Position numbers and translations under genes: made by a program
Shown here: piece after piece, positions 54,422 through 62,747 of the stretch
How the letters are laid out: every line of letters starts with the position of its first letter
Numbering within the stretch: position 1 is the first letter of the stretch
Notes under the pieces: model-generated
Databases searched by the model: none
Seen by the model: only the letters and a program-made list of their open reading frames with translations
Told to the model about the DNA's origin: nothing
NCBI RefSeq assembly: GCF_025996515.1
Contig: NZ_BLRH01000009.1
Span: forward strand, 248,001-312,000
DNA length: 64,000 nt
Direction: 5' to 3'
Origin: Rhizohabitans arisaemae
Lineage (GTDB): Bacteria; Actinomycetota; Actinomycetes; Streptosporangiales; Streptosporangiaceae

Positions 54422-54504
54422 CACCGCCGGAAGACGTGGCGTCAGCCCACGGTGACGTCTCCCCCTATGATCCGTCATCGAGATCACGACAAGGAGAGAC
54501 AACC

Positions 54505-54900
54505 ATGGGTGCGTGGGGATATGGCCCCTTTGACAATGACGGAGCCTTGGACGGGCTCGGGAACCTCAACGGCAGCACCGACCTGGAGCGTGACATGAGC
54601 GCCGTGATGGAGGCCGCCCTGAAGGACGACTACGTGGAAGGTCCGGAGATGTCGGAGGCGATCGCCGTCGCATGCCTGATCGCCGCCCAGTACCTGCCCG
54701 CCGAGGAGAACCCCAACGCGGCCAAGTGGCTGGCCGACAACCCGTTCGAGGTCACCGACGACCTCCGTGACCTCGCCCACTCGACCTTCGAGCGCGCCCT
54801 CGACCCCCAGGACAACGAGCTGTACGACCTGTGGGAGGAGGGCGGTTCGCTGGACGAGTGGCGGGCCGAGCTCGCCCCCTACCGCCAGGCGATCGCCTGA
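54505..54900 (+). CDS. DUF4259 protein
   Basis: 131 acidic residues starting MGAWGYGPFDNDGALDGLGN, the hallmark of DUF4259. Helical stretches follow (MSEAIAVACLIAAQYLPAEE and LYDLWEEGGSLDEWRAELAP). Function is unknown; these small cytosolic proteins often stand alone. The start follows AAGGAGAGAC. The 240 bases after it show no gene. Confidence 0.92.
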   Translation: MGAWGYGPFDNDGALDGLGNLNGSTDLERDMSAVMEAALKDDYVEGPEMSEAIAVACLIAAQYLPAEENPNAAKWLADNPFEVTDDLRDLAHSTFERALDPQDNELYDLWEEGGSLDEWRAELAPYRQAIA

Positions 54901-55140
54901 ACGCGACGCCTCCCGCCGACCTCACGCGACGCGGTGCCCCCCGCGCACCGCGTCGCTTTCGGCGTTCTCCGGACCCGGGCACCCGTCCGTGGGAAGAACC
55001 GTGTGATCGGAAGGCCTGGACGGACTGATTCCCGTAATACCTGACGTGCCGGAATCCCACGGTCAATTGATCAACCCGGCGATACGATCGGGGCGCTCAG
55101 ATCGTGTCCGGTACGTCCGATCGGAAGGGGGAGGTCACCC

Positions 55141-56202
55141 ATGACCTCCAAATCGTGGGACGGGGTATTCGAGCGGCTCGTCACCGACGAAGTGATCAGC
55201 CGGGACCAGGCGGCCTCGGTCCGGCGTGCCCTCGACGAGAGCCGCCTGGCCACCCGGATCGGCTGGCCCGAGATCATCGGCTATGTCGGCGGCGGCCTCC
55301 TGCTCGTGGGCACCGCCACCTTCATCGGCTCGGCGCTGTACGGGCTCTCCGACATAGCGAAGATCGTGACCATGCTCGTCCTCACCGCAGGCCTGATCGC
55401 CGGCGGGTGGTTGAACGTGGGCGGCTTCCCGAGGCCGGCGCGGACCGGATCACCGATCCGAGTCCGCTTCACCGGCGCCCTGTTCGCCCTCGCGGCGGTG
55501 ACGGCGGCGGTGGCCGCCCAGTTCCTCGTCGCCGAGCCCGTGTACTTCGACGGATCCGGAGCCGTCGCAGATTACCGGGGGCTCATCACCGGGGTGGTCG
55601 GCCTGGTGACGGCGCTAGCCGGCTACACGGTGATTCCCACGGTCTTCGGGGTGTTCGCCGCCGTCGTGTTCAGCGCGTTCAGCGTCTCCCAAGTCATCGC
55701 GTTGTTTCCGGAAGCACCGTTCTTCGTGGTCGGGCTGGGGATCACCGCAGTGGGTGCGGCCTGGGTCCTCATCGCCCTCTCGGGCATCCTGCCGCACCGA
55801 GGGTTCGGCATCGGCGCGGGTGTGCTGCTGGCCCTGCTGGGCAGCCAGTACAGCGTGGCGGACGGAGTGGGGGCGTGGACGTATGCGCTGACCTTCCTCA
55901 TCGCCGTCGGCAGCCTGGCCTGGTTCCGCCGCGAACGTCTCTGGGCGCTCCTCATCGGCGGGATCCTCGGCGTCACCGCCTCGGTGACCCAGGCGCTCTT
56001 CGACCTGACCGACGGAGAGATCGGTGTCGCGCTCACCCTCATGGTCGCGGGCTCCGTCCTCATCGGCACCAGCGTGGTCGGGCTACGACTGCACCGCCGG
56101 GCCGAGGGCGGCCGGTCAGCCGGCGATCCGGAGGCCGACCAGGCCGAGGCGGCCCAAACCCTTCCGGACGACCCGCCGGTTGCCGCCGAACCCGAGCGAT
56201 GA
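55141..56202 (+). CDS. DUF2157 multi-spanning membrane protein
   Basis: 353 residues. An N-terminal cytosolic helix (FERLVTDEVISRDQAASVRR) precedes about nine hydrophobic segments beginning WPEIIGYVGGGLLLVGTATF. The pattern fits the DUF2157 family of predicted membrane proteins with an unknown role. The C-terminal about 40 residues are polar and acidic (EAAQTLPDDPPVAAEPER). GGGGGAGGTCACCC lies before the start. Confidence 0.85.
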   Translation: MTSKSWDGVFERLVTDEVISRDQAASVRRALDESRLATRIGWPEIIGYVGGGLLLVGTATFIGSALYGLSDIAKIVTMLVLTAGLIAGGWLNVGGFPRPARTGSPIRVRFTGALFALAAVTAAVAAQFLVAEPVYFDGSGAVADYRGLITGVVGLVTALAGYTVIPTVFGVFAAVVFSAFSVSQVIALFPEAPFFVVGLGITAVGAAWVLIALSGILPHRGFGIGAGVLLALLGSQYSVADGVGAWTYALTFLIAVGSLAWFRRERLWALLIGGILGVTASVTQALFDLTDGEIGVALTLMVAGSVLIGTSVVGLRLHRRAEGGRSAGDPEADQAEAAQTLPDDPPVAAEPER

Positions 56203-56320
56203 CGTCGGCTCCCCGCCGGTTGTCCGCCCCGCGGAGGGATTCGGCCGCCGAGACGGGCGTGTAAGCCGCGCGACCGCGGCGAGAAGGGTGTTGCATGGCG
56301 GGAAGCGAAGGGAGACTCCG

Positions 56321-56755
56321 ATGACCTGTCCGCGACCGGCGGTTCTCACGGTCCTGCTGACCACCCTCATCCTGACCGGCTGCGGCGGCGAGCGGGGTTC
56401 CTCGGCCGACGCCGCGCGGACCGTCGAACCCGGGGCCGAGTTCACCCTCGCCCCGGGCGAAAGCGCCCGGCCCGCCGACGGCTCCCTCACGGTCACCTTC
56501 GACAAGATCACCGAGGACAGCCGCTGCCCGAAGAACGTCACCTGCGTCTGGGAGGGGGACGCGATCGCCGAACTCACGATCGCCACCCCCACCGGGCGCG
56601 CCGTCCACCGGCTCCACACCAACGCCCGGTTCGCCACCTCGGCCGACGTCGGCGGCCACCGCGTCCAGCTCGTCAAGGTCACCCCCGAGCGCCTGACCGC
56701 CGACCCCATCGCACCCGGCGCCTACCGAGCCGTCCTGACCATCCGGAAAGCCTAG
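56321..56755 (+). CDS. Small lipoprotein
   Basis: 144 residues from the ATG at 56321 (GGGAGA upstream). The signal has a lipobox, LILTGCGGERGSS. The mature part is beta-rich with FTLAPGESARPADGSLTVTF, a SRCPKNVTCVWEGDAIAELT segment with two Cys, and a final YRAVLTIRKA strand. This C-P-x-x-V-x-C-x-W-E-G motif is common in small exported proteins of unknown function in actinomycetes. It ends 9 bases before the HAD gene. Confidence 0.85.
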   Translation: MTCPRPAVLTVLLTTLILTGCGGERGSSADAARTVEPGAEFTLAPGESARPADGSLTVTFDKITEDSRCPKNVTCVWEGDAIAELTIATPTGRAVHRLHTNARFATSADVGGHRVQLVKVTPERLTADPIAPGAYRAVLTIRKA

Positions 56756-56764
56756 AATCCCGCC

Positions 56765-57268
56765 ATGTCCTCGGCCCGGCCCCTCGTCCTCCTCGACGTC
56801 GACGGCGTCCTCAACCCGACCTCCCGGACCTCCCTGCGGCTCCGGCGGCACGAATGCGTCGTCGACGGCCAGACCTACCGCGTCCTCCTGGACCGCCGGC
56901 ACGGCGCCTGGCTCCTCGCCCTCGCGGGCGACACCGGCGCCGAACTCGTCTGGGCCACCACCTGGGAACACCACGCCAACGAGCACATCTCCCCCCGGCT
57001 CGGCCTCCCGCCGCTTCCGGTCGTCGACGTCAACCGGGACGGTGTCTCCCACTACGGCGAAGGCCACAAGACCGGCCCGATCGCCGAATACGCCGGCTCC
57101 CGCCCCTTCGTCTGGTTCGACGACGCCGTCGGCGGCGGCGACCGCACCTACCTCCTCTCCCACGAGCAGGTCGGCGACTTCCTCATCGTCAAGATCCCCC
57201 CACGCACCGGCCTCACCCGCGACCACCTCACCCAAGCCCGCACCTGGCTCACCCGCCGGCCCGGCTGA
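56765..57268 (+). CDS. HAD-domain protein
   Basis: 167 residues. HAD-superfamily motif I is VLLDVDGVLNPTSRTS with the nucleophilic Asp, motif II is in VWATTWEHHANEHI, and FVWFDDAVGGGDRTYLLSHE has the acidic residues of motif IV. Hydrolase or phosphatase; the substrate is unknown. The last 20 codons overlap a 58-bp sequence repeated exactly at 60092, so the 3' end is duplicated at the far side of a mobile-element-rich stretch. The second copy continues into a different ending (D-T-A-stop). Confidence 0.9.
   Translation: MSSARPLVLLDVDGVLNPTSRTSLRLRRHECVVDGQTYRVLLDRRHGAWLLALAGDTGAELVWATTWEHHANEHISPRLGLPPLPVVDVNRDGVSHYGEGHKTGPIAEYAGSRPFVWFDDAVGGGDRTYLLSHEQVGDFLIVKIPPRTGLTRDHLTQARTWLTRRPG
57199..57256 (+). 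repeat. 58-bp perfect direct repeat, left copy (att-like)
   Basis: Bases 57199-57256 inside the 3' end of the HAD gene are identical to 60092-60149. The repeat flanks about 2.8 kb of decayed mobile genes. Duplication of a gene 3' end at both borders is the arrangement left by site-specific integrative elements. Confidence 0.85.
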
Positions 57269-57480
57269 GCGCCCACGATGGCGTGAATGTGCTCTCCCGA
57301 TTCGGCAACACCGCACGACCAAGTCACCGGAACGGCTCCATGACATCTCGACAACCTGTTGCCTAATCAAATTGATCGTTCCAGGACGGTTGTCTAGCGC
57401 GGGTCAACGACACGGTCCGGCCTCTTGGCGCGTTGCCGCATGACCTAGCCCGGCCGGGGCCTCCCGAGTGTCCCTGGAAC

Positions 57481-57648
57481 CCAGGTTCAGGCCAGTTGCG
57501 CGCACTCAGCCGCAGTTTCGCCGACCGTGAAGCCGCACTCGCGATCTTCACCGAGGAACTGCAGGAACCGAACCACGGGCCCCGTGTGCTCAATGTCACC
57601 GGCGTAAGCGGCATGGGCAGACCCCGATTGCTCCGGGAGTTCGAATGA
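57481..57648 (+). pseudogene. Fragment of an NB-ARC/AAA-type ATPase
   Basis: Encodes SFADREAALAIFTEELQEPN then RVLNVTGVSGMGRPRLLREFE and stops. This resembles the start of tetratricopeptide/NB-ARC-type regulators up to the P-loop, but G-x-S-G-x-G-K has become GVSGMGRP, losing the Lys, and the rest of the protein is missing. A nonfunctional remnant. Confidence 0.55.
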
Positions 57649-57724
57649 CGAGCCAAAGCGCCCTTCTCAGCGCGACGCTCGACCTGTAGATTCCCGCTCA
57701 TCGCCAACACGAGGACGCCCTAGT

Positions 57725-58070
57725 GTCCTGATTGTGAGCGGCGGATACTGCAGCAACGGCAGCAGGTCTCCTCGACACCGCAGACACCGGCCTTGTGGTC
57801 ACGAATCGTGCCGACGTGCGCGGAAATAGATGACAACGGGTTACCCCGTGCGGCCGGTTCGGCGGCTTGGCAGATGGGTGTCACCACCGAGACGGTGTGC
57901 AAATGGCGTGCCCGGTTCGTGCGCAACCGGCCGGACAGGCTGGGGGACGAGCCTAGGCCTGCCGTACATCTGCACAGAATGACCTACCGGCCCGACGAGC
58001 GCGATGTGATCCTCACTCGTTGGCCGGCGTGATTCCCGACGTGTGCACCGACGACTGGGAGAAGATCTTG
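57725..58070 (+). pseudogene. IS630-family transposase remnant
   Basis: RIVPTCAEIDDNGLPRAAGS, then MGVTTETVCKWRARFVRNRP and DRLGDEPRPAV, match the N-terminal helix-turn-helix of IS630-like transposases. The frame then decays: a stop follows shortly and VIPDVCTDDWEKIL appears in another frame. The DDE catalytic domain is not present. No clear terminal repeats are visible. Confidence 0.65.
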
Positions 58071-58426
58071 AGCTCTACCTCGACTACGACCAGCTGAAGT
58101 CCGCCGAACCGACATGGCCCGCAATGCGGAACTCATCACAATCAGACCGCTCACCGCCATCCAAGAACACGACCCGATCTCCAAACTCACCGCATGCTCA
58201 ATACGACAGGTCAGACATGGCGATAACTTTCTCCTATCTCACCCAGAAGAGAGCAATCTGCATGAATCGACCCAAAGAGCCTGAATAGAATCAAAGATGA
58301 TCATTCGCCGAAACATGACGAAGGACTACAATCCTTCATGATTATCCTACGAGATCAATCAAAGCCGCCACGGATCCTTGCACATCGGGCACAATTGTCA
58401 CCAATTCTTCTCGACAAGGAGTTTGT

Positions 58427-58921
58427 ATGTCCCCACCTGCTTCGGACCGACCAGAGTCGGAACCTACGCACCTCAACCTGAACCAACCAGTCGATAATCA
58501 CATGGGACCGGCCCATTCCTGCCAGTGCCAAGCGGCCATCGTCCGGCTGATCGGCTTCGATCCCATCGCCTCATGGCCGCCAGCATGTCGTGCCGCCACA
58601 AGCCGAACCAGCCCCCCGATCCCGCGAACACGCTCCGATGCCCTCAATCGCGAACTCCGCGCGAGGACGTTCCGCGTCCTGAAGGACCTTGACCGCGAGC
58701 AGGGGCACGTCACCTTCCCGCTTGTGGCTCACCGGGCTCGGGTATCTCGCTCCTGGCTGTATAGTCAGCCCGACATTCGAGACGAGGTGGAGCGGCTGCG
58801 TGCGCGCTCCTCGAGCTTGTCGTCCCCAGCAAAGCCCTCCCAAGATCGGCCCAAGGCCGCTGAGTCCACGTGGTGGCAGGGACATCGGATCTCCTCGATC
58901 ACGATCCGATTCAAACACTAG
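58427..58921 (+). CDS. DUF6262-like transposition-associated protein, probably truncated
   Basis: 164 codons with AAGGAG before the ATG. The recognisable part is ALNRELRARTFRVLKDLDRE and VTFPLVAHRARVSRSWLYSQ, PDIRDEVERLR, as in DUF6262 proteins that accompany tyrosine-recombinase transposons related to Tn554. The N-terminal 60 residues look unrelated, and the C-terminal tail after the coiled helix is replaced by a Ser/Thr-rich ending, so this is probably a recombined remnant. No integrase remains next to it. The 150 bases before it are AT-rich. Confidence 0.5.
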   Translation: MSPPASDRPESEPTHLNLNQPVDNHMGPAHSCQCQAAIVRLIGFDPIASWPPACRAATSRTSPPIPRTRSDALNRELRARTFRVLKDLDREQGHVTFPLVAHRARVSRSWLYSQPDIRDEVERLRARSSSLSSPAKPSQDRPKAAESTWWQGHRISSITIRFKH

Positions 58922-59058
58922 CTTGCCCTGTATCGCCACGTATTCCAATGACCGCCGAGACGTTCGGTCCGGGATTAGCAGCACTCCTAAGTAGAGGCCG
59001 AGGATCTCCAGGATCCCGACAAGTGCCGACTGAGGCTGGCAGTAGCTGACGCCAAAGA

Positions 59059-59102
59059 CGGTGGCAGCCCCAGCTTGGTACCATGCTGGGGCTGCCACCG
59101 TA
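59059..59102. repeat. Strong 17-bp inverted repeat
   Basis: ACGGTGGCAGCCCCAGC and GCTGGGGCTGCCACCGT form a perfect 17-bp stem around TTGGTACCAT. Part of the arm (CGGTGGCAGCC) is repeated again directly after it. It may be joined transposon ends, a terminator or a cruciform. Around it, from 58922 to 59780, I see no intact gene. Confidence 0.7.
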
Positions 59103-59789
59103 GCGGTGGCAGCCTAGGCCAGCGGTGGGTCAGCGAACTCACGGTTAGCCGGATTGAAACCGCACCAGCACAACTCGTGGCCAACTCCTTTATGGACCAA
59201 AGTCATTATCTCCAAGGAGATAGCAACATTAGGGGTTGTTTCAGTATGAGGTGTGTTGGTGTCGGTTTCACTAGTTCCTTGAGAAGACGTTCATCCACCA
59301 CACTGCCGCCGCTTACTTATCGTGGGCACAACGGCAGGCTGTCCATCGTACGGTCGTATGTGCCACTTTTGGAGCGAAGCTACGCTCGCGCACGCGAGAT
59401 CACTACCAGGAGTGCCACACCAACGAGCAATTCTCCCTCAAATCACCCACCCCGGCGCCCGGTCCCACATTAACTGGGAAGGAGCCTCCTATTGCCGAGG
59501 GCCACAAGAAACGCTCCCATCGAGAAATAGGTCTGGTCACCATGACTCATGGTGTCTCATCCAGACGAAGGGCGTGAGTTGGCTCATTCGACTCTCCCAG
59601 AGACGAGCGGCGACTTGTCTGTGGCCATGCAAAAGTGACTCTGGCCCACTTTCCATGACCGCCCAATTCCAGGTTCGCGATCATGTTGAGACGGTTGCAG
59701 GCCGGTGCCAGCGTCGAGACTCTGTTGTGTCGATCACGGGGCTGCAGACGGTCTGTTCCTACATCTTGTCACCGTTCGTGTCGAGGGGG

Positions 59790-60085
59790 GTATCGGATGG
59801 GCGCGACCGTGCAGGTGAAGGCCGCAACGATGGAGCCGAAGGGCAGGTGTCCAGTCTGTGGCTGCGAGTCGGTGCAGGCTAGCAGCAGCCATCAGCGGTG
59901 CCCGGCGGATCTGCCGGTGGCCGGGGAGGTGGCTACCCCAGGTACAGGTGCGCCGCTTCCGTTGTGAAAACGCTGCCTGTGACAAGCGGACTTGCGCCGA
60001 GCAGATTCCTGACCTGACCGGCAGTCACGGCCAGCGCGCAGCAGGGCCGCTGGCGATGCTGCGGACGGTGGCGCAGAGCTCTGGG
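59790..60085 (+). pseudogene. ISL3-family transposase N-terminal fragment, frameshifted
   Basis: CPVCGCESVQASSSHQRCPA, DLPVAGEVATP in one frame continues after a shift near 59940 as QVQVRRFRCENAACDKRTCA and EQIPDLTGSHGQRAAG. This is the N-terminal zinc-binding part of ISL3-type transposases (two C-x-x-C pairs, then V-R-R-F-R-C). The catalytic part is missing, and the fragment ends at the copied HAD 3' end. Confidence 0.65.
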
Positions 60086-60091
60086 CCGCGT

Positions 60092-60160
60092 CCCACGCAC
60101 CGGCCTCACCCGCGACCACCTCACCCAAGCCCGCACCTGGCTCACCCGCGATACCGCCTG
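60092..60160 (+). repeat. 58-bp direct repeat, right copy, with duplicate HAD 3' end
   Basis: 60092-60149 equals 57199-57256 exactly. The reading frame TRDHLTQARTWLTR then runs on as D-T-A and a stop at 60160, whereas the intact gene ends R-P-G. This is a second 3' end of the HAD gene left on the far side of the mobile debris. 60161-60328 has no gene. Confidence 0.85.
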
Positions 60161-60328
60161 ATCCCGTTCGGGCGGCGGCCGACCGGACCTCAGGCGATCA
60201 CCTTCCCCGAGGCGGAGATACGGTGACCGCGATGAGTACCGCCGGGAGGGCTAAGATCCCCGGCTAACGATCTTTCGACGTAGAACGGGGCGGTTTCGAC
60301 GACCGTCCGCCGGAGAAGGAGGCCAAGG

Positions 60329-60466
60329 GTGGCGGTTGACCCTGTGCAGCCGGGGTTGTGGGATCACGTGATCACGATCGGGGCGCTGGTGCTTCTGCTC
60401 GCGGTCAGTGTGGGGATCGTGGTGGGGATTCTCGCGTTGGTGGTCCGGCTGGGACGGAAACTCTAG
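60329..60466 (+). CDS. Tiny single-pass membrane protein
   Basis: A 45-residue frame from a GTG with a strong GAGAAGGAGGCC upstream. It encodes a short polar start (VAVDPVQPGLWDHV), one long hydrophobic helix (ITIGALVLLLAVSVGIVVGI, LALVV) and a basic end (RLGRKL). A CACCCC-CTTCTT-C-GGGGTG hairpin follows at about 60470-60489, likely a terminator. Function unknown. The ribosome site, clean membrane helix with positive C-terminus and terminator support a real gene. Confidence 0.65.
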   Translation: MAVDPVQPGLWDHVITIGALVLLLAVSVGIVVGILALVVRLGRKL

Positions 60467-60788
60467 CTCCACCCCCTTCTTCGGGGTGATCCGCGCACGG
60501 GGTCAGGCGTATCGCCGCTCTTGCGGGTGGGGGTATGATCGTGAGCTTCGCGCTCCACTGGTTCTTTCGGGGGCGTGAACGGCGATCGGTGCCCGCGGAT
60601 CGACGGCGGGAGTCGCGGTCCGGGCCGACCGGAGAACGGAGAGGCCTCGGGCGGCGGCAGGGAGCCGGCGTCGCGTCGGTGGGCTGCGGCGCAGGTCAGA
60701 GGATGGTGGAACCGGTGTACGGATCGGCACGGAGTGTGGCGTTGCCGTTTCCAATGATCCTTCTCATTGGTAAGATCACGCTATAGAT

Positions 60789-60813
60789 ATATATTGTCCA
60801 ATATATGTATAAA
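60789..60813 (+). promoter_or_regulatory. Palindrome and -10 box before the methyltransferase
   Basis: ATATATTG-TC-CAATATAT (60789-60806) is a perfect 8-bp inverted repeat, directly followed by TATAAA (60808-60813) about 18 bases before the ATG. It sits where a repressor would block the promoter. The region is unusually AT-rich for this window. From 60490 to 60780 no gene is convincing. Confidence 0.5.
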
Positions 60814-60831
60814 TAGCGGAAAGCGGGAGAT

Positions 60832-61641
60832 ATGGCGGCGGATGAGCGGTCAGCCCCTGTCGGAATTGATGTGACCATCCCCAATGGTGCGCGGATTTAC
60901 GACTATCTCCTTGGTGGCAAGGACAACTTCGCCGCGGATCGCGCCGCCGCCGGGCAGATGCTCGCGGCCTGCCCCTCGGCACCGGCCACGGCCACGGCCA
61001 ACCGCGCCTTCCTTCAACGGGCCGTGCAATACCTCGCCAAAGAGGTTGGCATCCGGCAATTTCTCGATATCGGCAATGGGCTCCCGGCGCAGAACAACGT
61101 GCACGAGATCGCCAAGCGGGCGGCGCCGGACTCCCGGGTCGTCTACGTCGACAACGACCCCGTCGTGATCGTGCACGGTCAGGCGCTGCTGACCAAGGCC
61201 GACTCCACCGCCGTGGTCCAGGGGGACCTGCGGCGTCCGGGTGAGATCATCGCCGATCCCGAGGTGACGGCGCTGATCGACTTCAGCCGGCCGGTCGGGG
61301 TGCTCCTCCTCGCCGTCCTGCACTTCATCACCGACTCCGAGAACCCCGCCGGGGTCGTCGCCACCCTCAGGGACGCGATGGCGCCGGGGAGCCACCTCGT
61401 CCTCTCCCACACCGAGGACGTCGGCCAGAACGACGCCATGATCGCCGCCAAGCGCGGGTTCCGGAGCGCGGGCGTGCCGCTGACCCCGCGGTCCCACGCC
61501 GAACTCGTCCGGCTCCTCGACGGATTCGAACTGCTCGACCCCGGCCTGGTCGACATCCACCGCTGGCGCCCCGCCGACTCCGATCCCAGCGGCGGCGACC
61601 CGGACTGGATGCTCCTCGGCTGCGTGGCGCGGAAGAACTGA
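60832..61641 (+). CDS. SAM-dependent methyltransferase (Methyltransf_19)
   Basis: 269 residues of the actinobacterial PF04672 family. The typical start is IDVTIPNGARIYDYLLGGKD and NFAADRAAAGQMLA, then FLDIGNGLPAQNNVHEIA as the SAM-binding motif, VVYVDNDPVVIVHGQALL, and a C-terminal PDWMLLGCVARK. These are expanded in Streptosporangiales and related actinomycetes; substrates are unknown. GCGGGAGAT lies before the ATG. Confidence 0.93.
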   Translation: MAADERSAPVGIDVTIPNGARIYDYLLGGKDNFAADRAAAGQMLAACPSAPATATANRAFLQRAVQYLAKEVGIRQFLDIGNGLPAQNNVHEIAKRAAPDSRVVYVDNDPVVIVHGQALLTKADSTAVVQGDLRRPGEIIADPEVTALIDFSRPVGVLLLAVLHFITDSENPAGVVATLRDAMAPGSHLVLSHTEDVGQNDAMIAAKRGFRSAGVPLTPRSHAELVRLLDGFELLDPGLVDIHRWRPADSDPSGGDPDWMLLGCVARKN

Positions 61642-61770
61642 GCGAGGCCCCGGACCCGCGTGAGCCGTCCGGTGCAACGCGGCCGGGACGGCGGAAAAGG
61701 TCCGGCCCCGGGCGGCGCACGCCGTACCGCATCCCCGGCAGGCGGCCGTACGGAACCCGGGATGAGTCGA

Positions 61771-62628
61771 TCAGGCCGCCGGGGGGTGGGGCAGAATCTG
61801 GCGGAGGCGGCCCGGCGGGACGGGTCGGGGGCGCCATTCGCGGGGGTAGCCGAGGGAGACCTCCTCGAAGCGGACCCCGTCGTACCAGGTGGTCCTGGGG
61901 ATGTGCAGATGCCCGTAGACCATGACCGCGACGTTGTACCGGATGTGCCAGTCCGCGGTGAGCTCGGTCCCGCACCACTGGGCGAACTCGGGGTAGCGCA
62001 GGACCCGGGTGGGTTCGCGGACGAGCGGATAGTGGTTGACGAAGACCACGGGCAGCCCGCCCGCCTCGGCGCTCAGCCGGCGTTCGGTCTCGGCGACCCG
62101 GGCCCGGCACCAGGCGTCCCTGGTGGGGTAGGGGTCGGGGTGGAGCAGCACCTCGTCGGCGCAGACCACGCCGGACTCGTAGGCGACGGCGAGCGACTCC
62201 TCCTTGGTCGAGGCCCCCTCGGGACGGAACGTGTAGTCGTAACCGAGGAAGAGGGGGACGATCAGGGCGGGGCCGTCGGCACCCTCCCAGATCGGGTACG
62301 AATCCTCCGGGGTGGTCACCCCGAGGCTCCGGCAGACCTCGACGAGACGGCGGTAGCGGGCCTCGCCCTTCAGCCTGACCGGGTCCTGGCGCGCGGTCCA
62401 CAGCTCGTGGTTGCCCGGAGCCCAGATCACGCGGGCGAACCGCTCGCGGAGCAGGCCGAGCGCCCATTCGACCTCGCCCACGGTCTCGGCGACGTCCCCG
62501 GCGACCAGGAGCCAGTCGTCGCCGGACTCGGGCCGGATCCCCTCAGTGATCTTCCGGTTCTCGGGGTGGGAGACATGGAGGTCGCTGATGGCCAGCAGCT
62601 TCCCCGACGTCCCAGGTTTCACCGTCAT
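61771..62628 (-). CDS. Metallophosphoesterase
   Basis: 285 residues from MTVKPGTSGKLLAISDLHVS. Calcineurin-like motifs are in order: D-L-H (ISDLHVSHPE), LLVAGDVAET, APGNHELWTARQ, VFVNHYPL and MVYGHLHIPRTTWYDG. A two-metal phosphoesterase acting on an unknown substrate; the C-terminal GYPREWRPRPVPPGRLRQIL is typical of the actinobacterial group. I use the ATG at 62628 because the earlier start at 62697 adds residues unlike the family. Confidence 0.93.
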   Translation of the reverse strand: MTVKPGTSGKLLAISDLHVSHPENRKITEGIRPESGDDWLLVAGDVAETVGEVEWALGLLRERFARVIWAPGNHELWTARQDPVRLKGEARYRRLVEVCRSLGVTTPEDSYPIWEGADGPALIVPLFLGYDYTFRPEGASTKEESLAVAYESGVVCADEVLLHPDPYPTRDAWCRARVAETERRLSAEAGGLPVVFVNHYPLVREPTRVLRYPEFAQWCGTELTADWHIRYNVAVMVYGHLHIPRTTWYDGVRFEEVSLGYPREWRPRPVPPGRLRQILPHPPAA

Positions 62629-62747
62629 CGGCGTGATCGTAGCGCGGAATCCCATGTGTACGGGATAGGTGATGACGGTGCTCCAGCCCGCCGCCAATCC
62701 CTAAGATCCTGCGTATCGCGGATAATCCCCCCTTTGAAAGGCCCGCA

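Noticed and set aside
59222-59600. Possible additional transposase fragments
   Set aside because: Short frames show no transposase motif I can name; left as unassigned debris.
60535-60786. 83-codon plus-strand frame before the methyltransferase
   Set aside because: Arg/Gly-rich translation and runs into the AT-rich promoter; no conservation signal visible.
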